Of a stretch of 64,000 nucleotides of DNA, positions 22,435 through 32,300 are shown in pieces. The notes beneath the pieces are model-generated. The model had not been told where the DNA came from and made no database searches. It saw only the letters and a program-made list of their open reading frames with translations. Source of the DNA: Congeria kusceri (taxonomy: Eukaryota > Mollusca > Bivalvia > Myida > Dreissenidae); contig CM051030.1 of the NCBI GenBank assembly GCA_027627225.1, positions 21,161,105-21,225,104 on the forward strand. Direction: 5' to 3'. A program made the position numbers and the translations under genes. The first letter of the stretch is position 1. Every line of letters starts with the position of its first letter.

Positions 22435-23249
22435 GTAACTTATACCGCTTATTTGCTGTTAATAGTTTAATCGTGTTGGTGAGTCTTGTATGTAAAATAT
22501 ATACTTCCTTCTACAATACATAGACACAAGGCGTTCGCTTAGCATTTGTTTGACATCGTTAAAATATGCTGGGTTTTATCTCTAGCTTGAAATAAGACAC
22601 ACACCAGCCACTGCTTGGAGATCTGACGGTGCCGAAAATTTTACATTTAAAGTTATCGTTATTGTTGAACTCTAGTGTTACAAACATTGCCAAAATCAAG
22701 CCGATATTATTATGCGACATAAACCACGCAACCATGTTCTAAACATTAATATGTATAATACTACGAAGTAAGATCTGCTTAGCATGATTAGTATGCATTA
22801 GTTTTGTGTAAACAACATATACAATTTTTGTATGATTTCTTCATCACACTAAAAATATAAAGTATTCCATCAATATCCAAACGTTTAAGTGTTATCAGAG
22901 CATTTTGATTTTTAATATACAATTCTGAAAATAAAAGAATACATCAGAATCTCACTATTAAGTCAAAAAGGTGTGTGATTGCTTAATTAATGGTGTTTCA
23001 ATATTGTGTATGATATGTAGTAATACATTACAACCTATACATAGTCCTTATCCATTGAGAGATGCTATACATTTCGTCAAGAGATTTGTCATACAATAGT
23101 GTTTCTACAAACAAAATATGCATTGCTACTGAGTAAAGTATTTGATATTCCATTTTATACAATGCACAACGCACATTGAAAAGGGTCCAATCACGTAGTA
23201 AATCTCTCTCCGGTACAGTGAGTGTTTCACAATATGCAATATGTTTCAG

Positions 23250-23620
23250 GTGAATCGGTCTCTCAGCTAGTCATATCCCCCAGTGGTGCAGTGGACGTTG
23301 TTTAAGGAGAGAACCTTACTCTTACGTGTTTATACCAATCGAATCCTACTAAACAGGAATTTGTTTCATGGAGCCAACTGAAACAAGGAGAAAGTGTGTT
23401 TGCTTCTAGTTTTCATTGTTCATTTCACTAGGTTCTGTGTGCTCATATTTCGATGGTGATTTAACGCGGTATGTTTACACGTGTCCTGACAACAGTAATT
23501 TTATTATTATCATTTACAATGTCCAGAGGACTACCTGCCTAGGTTCGAAATGGAAATGTGGACACCAAGTAGGAAGTTCACCATTCGTGGGCAGTGCGAA
23601 CGTCACACTTAATGTTCAAG
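23250..23620 (+). pseudogene. Locus 2b, exon 2: V-like Ig domain (stop and frameshift)
   Basis: After GTTTCAG the phase-1 reading gives ESVSQLVISPSGAVDVV, then TAA (23303-23305) where the paralogues have GAA of VEGQN, then GENLTLTCLYQSNPTKQEFV and SWSQLKQGE. A frameshift near 23410 moves the rest into another frame: GSVCSYFDGDLTRYVYTC, ending SANVTLNVQ with donor GTAATT at 23621. The exon length is 371 nt, one short of the 372 needed for phase 1-1, consistent with a single-base deletion. There is no DxGxYxC; the F strand is GSKWKCG. Confidence 0.7.
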
Positions 23621-24011
23621 GTAATTCCTATAAAAAATAAATTATTATTAATATTGAATTAACAAACACAAGTGAAATATGTAAGATCGGTGGTGACCTT
23701 ATATACAATTAACCAAAGGTACGGTATATTTTTCTGGATTATTCAGTTATTAATATAGTTAGTCGAAACGAATAAGTAACCAACTATTTGTCATGCCTGG
23801 AAAAAAATTAAATATGTGTGGCTGTCTTACTGCAAGATTTTGAATGCGACTGAATTTGACTGCTTTAAAATCTGTTTTGCAATAGTTTTGAATTGCAGCT
23901 TATGATATGAACTCTTAGTACAGTGAAAATACGTTTCTTTATACAATAGTAGTTGGTTTCATTCAGAGCGTTGTCACAAAAATTATGTATTAACATCATA
24001 TAATATATAAT

Positions 24012-24094
24012 ACACTAGATGTAAAACATTGTGGAAAACTATATCACATATATTATATGTGATATAGTTTTCCTCAATGTTGTACATCTCGTGT
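24012..24094. repeat. Near-perfect palindrome next to a splice acceptor
   Basis: Arms of about 41 nt with three mismatches flank a single central base at 24053; the innermost 20 bp (GGAAAACTATATCACATATA and its complement) are perfect. It lies 11-12 nt before the AG acceptor of the intact C2-like exon at 24107 and can form a long RNA hairpin or DNA cruciform. It may be a tiny foldback element. Confidence 0.85.
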
Positions 24095-24106
24095 TTGCCC
24101 TTTTAG

Positions 24107-24424
24107 TGCGTGTAAATTCAGTAACACATACTCCAGACTTTGAGAGCATGTCAGTGATAGCAGGAATCATCTCGCGGTTCCAGTGTAAGGCATCTGGAGG
24201 GATGCCTGCACCCAGTATCTCGTGGTTCAGTGTCAGCGGCAAGCCTGGAGTCATACCGAACAACATCACGTCTATGTCAAACAGTTCTCTTAGTGAGACC
24301 GGCACAAACAGTGTATTGACAGTGGTTCCGACAATTGTCAATGATGGCGTGAAGGTCTACTGTATCGCATATGATGTCGGTTCAGATATAGAATCCTTTC
24401 GGAAACCGTTGCTGCGAGTTTTAT
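24107..24424 (+). CDS. Locus 2b, exon 3: intact C2-like Ig domain
   Basis: A 318-nt phase 1-1 exon (acceptor CCCTTTTAG, donor GTAAGT), the same length as its paralogue at 62412. It reads RVNSVTHTPDFESMSV, then SRFQCKASGGMPAPSISWFS with the B-strand Cys and C-strand Trp, SETGTNSVLTVVPTIVNDGV, and F-strand KVYCIAYDVGSD. All C2-type landmarks are present and there is no stop. NIT, NSS and similar sequons suggest glycosylation. It sits between broken exons. Confidence 0.8.
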
Positions 24425-24653
24425 GTAAGTTAAACAGTGTCAGACGATTAAATAATGTTAATTAAAAGTCTGTTCTGAAACTCACACGTGTAAAAGCTAG
24501 TGTATTGAATTTATTTAGAGCACCCATTGTTTATGTTTACATATTGTTACTGTATGGTATTATTATGAGATAAACTGAATGTTCAGGACGAACGTACTTT
24601 ATGCATTGATTAAATTACTTGTAACTAGTATATGGATGTGTTGGTTATTACAG

Positions 24654-24947
24654 ACGGTCCTACCAGACCAGTATGCATATACAGTGATCAGGAAGAGTCG
24701 GGTCCTATCAATGTCATTCAAGAGAGAACATTCGGTATATCGTGTATCAGTGACAGCAGACCGCCAGTTGATATGTACACGTGGACATTTCCTGGTGGTT
24801 CGTATACTGAGCAGCAACTGACTATTGCCAACTTCACTGTTCCCCTCGATGGAACATATACAGTCCACGAAAGGAATTCTACGAACCCTACCGGAAGCTC
24901 ATCGGTGACTGGAACGAACTCAACAAGTATAGATGTATATGTTCTAT
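24654..24947 (+). CDS. Locus 2b, exon 4: intact C2-like Ig domain
   Basis: A 294-nt phase 1-1 exon (acceptor GGTTATTACAG, donor GTAAGT at 24948). It reads GPTRPVCIYSDQEESGPINV, RTFGISCISDSRPPVDMYTW, then LTIANFTVPLDGTYTVHERN and TNSTSIDVYVL. The F-strand cysteine is replaced: TYTVHE has no Cys where YxC is expected, and the same absence is seen in its paralogue at 63049 (SYMLQV). An additional Cys at VCIYS is also conserved there (HCQYR), so the disulfide pattern of this domain type differs from a standard C2 domain. Confidence 0.8.
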
Positions 24948-25689
24948 GTAAGTAATTGCATAATCTATTTGTTGAGAGTACTTCGTTATGATGTTATGTA
25001 TGATGCGATTAATAAACAACAAATCGTTTTGTTTTTTGGTAAATTCGATGTTGTTTACAAATGATGATGAGATATCGTTGTAGTCGTCGATTATAGTTGT
25101 TAAATGTTGCGTGAATTGATACATTACATTCTACACAGGGCTGCACACAACTGCGCACAACCTTTTATAACCCATTAATGTTTTCCGTCAAATGTACCTC
25201 TCAAAACTATCCCAGTGCACCTGTAAATGTACATGTCATAGTCATGAATTAATACAGTGAGTACATAACATACAATTGTGGTAATTTAACCAAGCACTAT
25301 TTTAAAAGGCGAATACAAATGTGTCTGACACACACATAATACCTAGTGAGAAACGTGTAGCCCAAACCTATCATGTTACAATCCATTTAATAAGGTAAGT
25401 TGGCCGTGTTAAGCAAAATAGATCGTCATACCGGCGATGTAATTAAATTATAAACAACACACAAAATGGAATTACAACGATTAACGGATGTTTTCATAAA
25501 ACCGTGCTTAATAACATGTTAAATATATGTAAACGTATTTTAAGTTTATCCTTTGTATCTATGTGTTATTTCGCTACATTTTCGCCGCGTTTATTATATA
25601 AATAAGCAATAGTTTGCTAAAAAGTAGCTAATAAATACCATATGGGATTGCCACATTTCAAATACAAATTATGTTTATCTCTTTACCAG

Positions 25690-25932
25690 ACCCCCCATCA
25701 ACCCCTACATTGAGGATTGGCATTGTAACCGTTTTTTGGTACAATCAGGATACTCACTGGAAACACCCTAACAATAAACTGTTCCAGTCAGAGTAATCCT
25801 CCACCGACAACGTACTCTTGGACTCCAGGCGGCACTGAGAACAGCGCTGACCTGGTACTGACATCATGACATCTACACGAGATACACATGTAACAGGGCA
25901 GGCGAGTTGAATTGTGAAAATAGATGTACTCT
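25690..25932 (+). pseudogene. Locus 2b, exon 5: decayed C2-like Ig domain
   Basis: Acceptor TCTTTACCAG and donor GTAAGT (25933) are preserved, but the exon is 243 nt instead of 294-297. The initial frame reads PPSTPTLRIG and stops; an overlapping frame carries GNTLTINCSSQSNPPPTTYS then W and PGGTENSADLVLT. The F-strand region appears deleted, and the end ATAGATGTACTCT matches the usual IDVL end. Indels and a deletion make it non-coding as a domain. Confidence 0.65.
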
Positions 25933-26223
25933 GTAAGTAAAGAGGACTGAATTAATTTTGGCATCATTATATATCAGTTATATTGATAAACAAAGAAGAT
26001 ATAACCAATGCTTTACTTTTAAACACAATCCTCTATAATTATATATAAAATGTATGACATAATAAGCACACTGATTAGGACCGAAGTAAAAATAATCGAC
26101 GCAAATCTGTACGTTTTTGTTCATGTAATACTTTTGTGGACAATTAGTTTCCTAAGAATGAATGATCACACGTAACATTATGTGCCTGTATGCGTGTGGA
26201 TTATGTTTATACTGTTAATACAG

Positions 26224-26480
26224 ACCCACCTTATATTCCAACAATACGTTTTGGAAATCTTACTGGTCAAGAAGTGCTTGGAAGAAGATTGGGAATCGTT
26301 TATGGGTCGACAACAACTCTCGCTTGTCAGTCAAGTTTCAACCCGCTTCCGTCCTACTCTTGGCCAATTCAGCTCTGGACAGGAACAATACAACATAATT
26401 TCACATTGACGCGCAACGTAACTGACATTATGAAAATATATAATGTATAACCCGCGCCGATTTAAAGGTGGATGTCCTGT
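26224..26480 (+). pseudogene. Locus 2b, exon 6: 3'-decayed C2-like Ig domain
   Basis: After TTAATACAG the frame reads PPYIPTIRFGNLTGQEVLG, then STTTLACQSSFNPLPSYSWP, then FTLTRNVTDIMKIYNV and TAA. The last third and the usual donor are lost. GTGGATGTCCTGT, the remnant of the usual exon end, lies immediately before the acceptor of the transmembrane exon, so the intron that normally separates them appears to be deleted. Confidence 0.6.
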
Positions 26481-26487
26481 ATTGCAG

Positions 26488-26634
26488 ATGGCACAACAAC
26501 CGAATAAGAGACAGGTACACCTATAGGAGGAATTGTTGGAGAAATACTATCAGGATTTACAGTCTTAGTAATTACTGTCACCATGATTTGCCTCAGGAGA
26601 AAGTATGACGTTAGGTGTTCATTTACACGTTAAG
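26488..26634 (+). pseudogene. Locus 2b, transmembrane exon with two stops
   Basis: Homologous to 5282-5422. It reads GTTTE, TAA at 26505-26507, ETGTPIGGIVGEILSG, a hydrophobic helix FTVLVITVTMICL, then RRKYDVRCSFTR and TAA at 26631-26633 directly before the donor GTAACG (26635). In locus 1 the final codon is CAA, so the second stop is a single C-to-T change. Both stops must be bypassed for the tail exons downstream to be joined. Confidence 0.75.
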
Positions 26635-26949
26635 GTAACGCAGCAACACTGATCATGGTTTACTAAAAACAAGAAAAAGTATACACATTGTATTTAATTG
26701 ATTAATCTTATATGTTTTAACATGTTTCCGTTTAACGGAGGGACTGTAGACATTATATACCACATTCATATTAATAAATTATGCAAGATTATGAAACCTT
26801 AGTTAAAACACAATTTTATATCGTAAATACTTGTAATTTAAATCTAAATATTAAATGCAACATATATTTGTAAGACAGTTTTATACCTTACCGTTCAGGC
26901 CACGTCATATGTTAATGTCATATGAATTATTTCCATGAGTTTTTTTCAG

Positions 26950-26980
26950 AAAATAGGAACGAGCACAGCACTAAATCAAG
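26950..26980 (+). other. Possible small tail exon of locus 2b
   Basis: TTTTTTTTCAG precedes 31 nt (ENRNEHSTKSR in the phase-1 reading), followed by GTACTT. The outgoing phase 2 does not fit the next tail exon at 28187, and locus 1 has no counterpart, so it may be a pseudo-exon. Confidence 0.25.
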
Positions 26981-28186
26981 GTACTTTGTATACACATTAC
27001 TGGTCTCTCTATATATTACTAGTATTTATTTTTCCTACTTCATATTTACACCCATGGGCACTTTCAACTAGACCTTTTTGATTGCGGTTTTCTAAAAAAT
27101 GACAAATCGCAACGGTTTCAAATTGTGCACAGCCCCATCATACACAATTTCCAATACAGGTATGATAAATTTTATATCATTTCTATCTCTTCACGCTCTC
27201 GGGTGTCAAAACTAATAATTGCACGATAAAATCGTGGTGAATATAGAAATTCGATGCAGTTTATAATCAAAGTGTTTAGCAACGACACTCCAACCAAAAC
27301 ACATTTAGTATAAATGAGTTCATGCATAACACCATCCCACAATGAAGAATAGGTGTTTACAAAACTGTCAATCATGTGCAAATTAATCTGCAATTTTATC
27401 CAATCATTGTATTTGGATATCACGTGATTAACGTTTAACCTACTAGTATTTTACACAAAGAAGCACGTGGTATTTATTTAATCTTTTTATATTTGATTAA
27501 TTTGAATTAATCCGTTAACAATAGTTAAGGAGGAGTTTAAAATGTTAGTGGCAAAACCTGGAAAGGGTTACTGTGCAGTATCCAGGACGGGTGCGCGCCA
27601 TTGGTATGTAAGAGTCCGCATTCCACGTATTAATTTATGGAGTAATTATTATAAAAATAAATGTTATCTTTATTTATACTGAAATTGGTTAAATCATTTT
27701 TTGAACGATTTTAAACGAAAATAACAGACAAATAACAACAATATTTGCTCTTAATTTTTAACAGTGAAATTGACTTTAGTTCGTTTTCGCATTTTTGCGA
27801 ATTTTTGTTTTGATATTATGTTTTATTTTTTTTGAAGTTTTGTATGAAAACGAAATTTTAGACAGATGAAATTAAATACATCGAAGTCTTATATATTGTT
27901 TTGTGTTCTTGAAAAATTTGGAGAAATTCGGGCTAAAAATACAAAAATTATAGCTGATTAAGATAAGGTCTAGTGCCTATGAGTGTATATATGCATACCA
28001 CATGTATACATTAGTACTTTTTCTACTTCTCTTATTCCATTATTTGGATCTTTTGCACATGTGTTAAAATGTTGCGCGTTTAAGGTCTGGCAAGTCTGAC
28101 ACAACTTATGGCGACACAGGAGCGTAAACATCAATTCAGCATAAATTAGAAGCCAACAGTCACCGTTATAGCACATTTACAAGCAG

Positions 28187-28240
28187 AACATATTACATTA
28201 TACGTGAATATGACAGCAGATACAGAGGACGGACCTGTAG
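28187..28240 (+). CDS. Locus 2b, tail exon 1 (54 nt, YVNM)
   Basis: A 54-nt phase 1-1 exon between ACAAGCAG and GTATGT, reading HITLYVNMTADTEDGPV. YVNM combines YxxM, the SH2 site of the PI3-kinase p85 subunit, with YxN, the Grb2 SH2 site, as in CD28-family tails. Length and phases equal those of 6016-6069 in locus 1. It is open although upstream exons of this locus are broken. Confidence 0.65.
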
Positions 28241-28576
28241 GTATGTACTCGTTGTAGTTTTAATTATTTATTATCGAATGGTTTGATAAACATAAGTGTC
28301 AGTTTCAGTTGACGTTTGCGTTGACGTCAATAATGACGCATTACATAATTCACACGTATGACTGAACACCAAATTGATGCGTGTACATTTTGAAAATGGA
28401 ATACGACGAATGACGTAGATAGCTTTCAATTTGGAGTAATATTTTTTATCGATATGGTATTAATTGACTGAAAATACAGTTATGTTTTCGAGTTCAAAAC
28501 CAACCGGTCAATGTGTTCAAGTTATTGCTAATTGTATTGAATAGTATTGAATGTAAATTCATAATTTATGTTTCAG

Positions 28577-28613
28577 TTGAAGGTCATTTGCAGCAAAACA
28601 CAGCGGCTAAAAA
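28577..28613 (+). CDS. Locus 2b, tail exon 2 (37 nt)
   Basis: Acceptor GTTTCAG, 37 nt, donor GTATGT, phase 1 to 2, encoding VEGHLQQNTAAK. It is the positional counterpart of the 37-nt exon at 6196-6232, but the YxxL motif there (YDEL) has no equivalent here. Confidence 0.65.
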
Positions 28614-28781
28614 GTATGTATGGTGTGCATTCGTATAGTAATAATAATTGTTTGCTTTCCGCAATAATTAACTCCAGTAGATCATCGTGACAGAAATTAT
28701 TAAACCAATTAATTGAAGCATGCTGTACATACACGGTAATGTATAACGTCTGCTTCATGAGTACTTGACACTTTCTTTCAG

Positions 28782-28869
28782 TTATCAGGGCAATATCACT
28801 TACGAATCTCTTCACAGAAGTGCACATCCTGTAGAAGAGTATGAAATCGTTCAAACATCTAGACATTGA
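28782..28869 (+). CDS. Locus 2b, terminal tail exon (ITIM-like ITYESL)
   Basis: After CTTTCTTTCAG the phase-2 join reads NYQGNITYESLHRSAHPVEE then YEIVQTSRH and TGA at 28867-28869. ITYESL fits the ITIM consensus (I/V/L/S)xYxx(L/V/I). A second tyrosine follows in YEIV after nine residues. It aligns with the long-form exon of locus 1 (MYSTL...LYEDT), which supports a shared ancestry of both tails. Confidence 0.7.
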
Positions 28870-29189
28870 GTGTGATATACGTGCATTTGTATTGCTGACA
28901 TTACCAACTATATCACCATAGTAAGTTGAATTGACATAGTATGATGCCAACTTGTAGACTAACACTTCGTTTCTTTAAAGTTACTTTGTTATAAAATTAA
29001 ATTATGGTGATTATGGAAGGAACTGTTTATCGAAATGAATCTAAATGATAACTTGCTCAGCGTCGCTCAGGTGTATATACCTAAACATTCCAATATATAT
29101 TTACATGTTATACTATATGATTAAATAATCTTTCCATTGTGCGAGAAACTATTGTACGTATGTCATTTATTGTACAATCGTTGGATTGT

Positions 29190-29195
29190 AATAAA
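29190..29195 (+). terminator. Candidate poly(A) signal for locus 2b
   Basis: AATAAA about 320 nt after the TGA of the terminal tail exon, within AT-rich DNA. Another AATAAA follows near 29330. AT-rich sequence makes chance matches common. Confidence 0.3.
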
Positions 29196-29339
29196 TGCTC
29201 GTATCATTATTTCATGTGTACTCTTTAGATCAGGTCGTACTTTCATATACATGTTACATATAAGTATGTAGCTCCATAAATCACATAACTGAACAAAGGG
29301 TGAACCAAGTGTTAAACTCTATAATTTCAATAAACACAA

Positions 29340-32300
29340 TATAAAATTACCACACACTTCGATCGTGATACTCTATTAACCATAGAACATTGACATGTAT
29401 TATAACGCTTCTATAAAAGATTAAGCATCGATACAAGACGTACTCAATTTGGAGATTGTTTGGTACGAGTTTGCTACTTAAACAAATCGTTTGCAATATG
29501 TTGCATTGAAAGGCAGTCTCTGTTTATTTCAGTTTAACTGTGATATATCAGCTGCCATTCAGTCAAACGTGTTTAACGACATATTATAATTTAACATGTT
29601 CAACCATGAAAATGTCCTCATTTGAAATGTTCACGGATGTGGTATTAGCATCCTAGATTTAAGAGAGTTCAGTACTTCCTTTATATATATCTTGATAGTT
29701 AATAAACCTGAGTATTCAATTAAAACTATTTATTGTATTCTCAAAACTTCCCTTGTTTAATAGAAATTAAATATGGTTTCGCCTACTGATTTAACTGAAT
29801 CGAAGTTAATTCTTAACTTACATTAAAGGGACTATGTTAACAAAAACGTTATCTCCTTCAGCATTTGTAATGTTTATATGTTCAAGAAATGAGCAATACA
29901 AAGGCGTATACGACAAATAACGTATGAATAATTTACTACATTATGATAATTTTGATAAAAACCAAAACAAAAAAATTCTTGAAAAAAACAAACACGACGA
30001 CGGAGTCGTAATAACAATAAGAATAAATGACAGTAGACAGCGCTGTAAACAATTGCGCTATTTTGACTTGTGAATGAATGTTCATAGTATGGTTATATAA
30101 AATACTCACAAATCGGACGACAAATTGTAAACAAGAAAAGAGCCAAACAAACAAGATCTAAATTATATTACGATTTTGTTCTCAGCATGCATGCACTATT
30201 TTTCCATTATATAAACATTCTTGTCACCTTTATTATATGCCAATATTAATATGGGGCCCTTTTGATTGACATAGTTCCTTTAAAGTGTGTGTGTACGCTT
30301 TTTATTATAATCACTATTTTACAAAATAAGTATATGATAGCTTATCATCAACCGAACACTATTTGTGACAATAAAGCTTGCCATTTTGGGGGGGCATTTT
30401 ATAAAACTGTATTACATGTTATATCGATATGTAGTAATCCACTTTATTATGTTCTTTTTATTTACGCCAATTTGTATATTGTAAGATTGTACAATTACAT
30501 TTTAACACTATGTATTGTAATAAATTTCATTCTATATAAATGAACCTGGAGTAATGCAGACCTTTTGTTGTAAAATGCCATTTTAAATGGGCGAAACCTA
30601 TTTTATTTTACTCACAATTATTGTTGGGGGTATATACAAACAACAGCAACGCACATATAGATACGCGAACAGACCACCGAAAATATTACCCGTAGTAGAG
30701 CTTTATAAATACGACAAGTAAATACGCGTAGATGTTTAAAGTGTTCATGTACGATCTTACAACAGATATATTGGCATAAATACAATTAACCAAATACAGT
30801 TTATTCACATGTATTTCTATTTAAAATCGAAAAATGTAAAGAACAAACATTTCTTTTAAACGCACAATAAGCTAGTTTTTCAATCACCAAATAGTGTTTG
30901 TCTGTACAGACGGAAACTGAAATACATGTATATACGCTGACTTGGTTACACAACACTAATAAACGATGAAAATACTCGACACTAATACTTGTTGATTTAT
31001 TCCATTTGAATTGTTAATTTCGTCAGTTTTATGGTTTTCTGCTTGCTTTCAAGTTTATTGTCACTTTAATCTGCTTTTTTGAAAATAATTAATGTGTAAA
31101 TAATTAACGATCGGACATACACACTTTAAGAGGTACACCATTAGCATTATCATTTTAATCACATAAGCTATCATATATATGTTTAATATTACACACATGC
31201 AAGTAATATATTTTGAACAAATGTAGCAAAATGCTAAATAAATCGCGAGCTGTAAGACATATGCTATATTGAAGGGTTTGCTTTTTAAACTACATACTTA
31301 TCGGTCATTTAAATAAAATTACCCACAAGTCACGTCGTCATATTGATTCTTAGGTTATAACAGCGAAGTGTGCACACATATGTGTTTCTTTAGCAAGTTT
31401 AGTTTGTACGTTTAATATGTATTCACAAATATTACATCTCAACCAAATGAACGGAAACACAATTGTATGTATCTCATTATCCTCCGTTTCCATATTTGAG
31501 TATTACCGGTTACGATATCTAAAAATCTCACCTAAAAGGAAGCTGTATTAATTAAAATGTTATATGTGGGCTTTGCATCCTTGATGTATTCACTGATTTT
31601 GACAGCATACTACTAAACGATTCCTGTTGCTAAGCCGAACAGATCCTGTTACAAACCCGGATTTCACTGCCCACAGAAGTTTTATTCTTTAAACGTTTGA
31701 CCTTGAATGTTTTAGACAAAGACAATATTATTGGGAAGATATAAAACAATGTTAAACGTAGTGAATTAACTTATGCACCGGTATTATCTATGCCAAGATT
31801 ACGTGTATTGGGATTTATGGATATGATAACACGTATATAATAAGTTGATGTTATCTTAACAATTGACCAAATACATGTAATGCCCCGACTGTCGACTGTT
31901 GACACATTCTCAAATTTTCTTTTTAAATGTCATATAGAATCAAAACTGCAAAAATTAACACAGTTGGACCAATGCCACAAACATTACATTGTATTACAAT
32001 AACATCATAAAAAGTCGTGCTCTACTGCGGATTGTGTCTACGTCCAACAGTGCAAATGCTAATGTCTCGATATTTCCTGAGCCAGACGTCAACTTAACGA
32101 TCCGTGACTCATACACGTCGTAATTTTCATAAACAAGAGCAGGGACGGTTCCAGGATTGTTGGGTTACTGGGGGAGCGTAAACTTTTGATCATTTTAGTA
32201 TACAGTTATGACATTTGTATGTTGTTTATGGTTCTGTATTGACCAGCTGGCAGTTTTTAACTGTCCGTTTTCCTTGCTAAGTATACACTTTTGCTATAAT

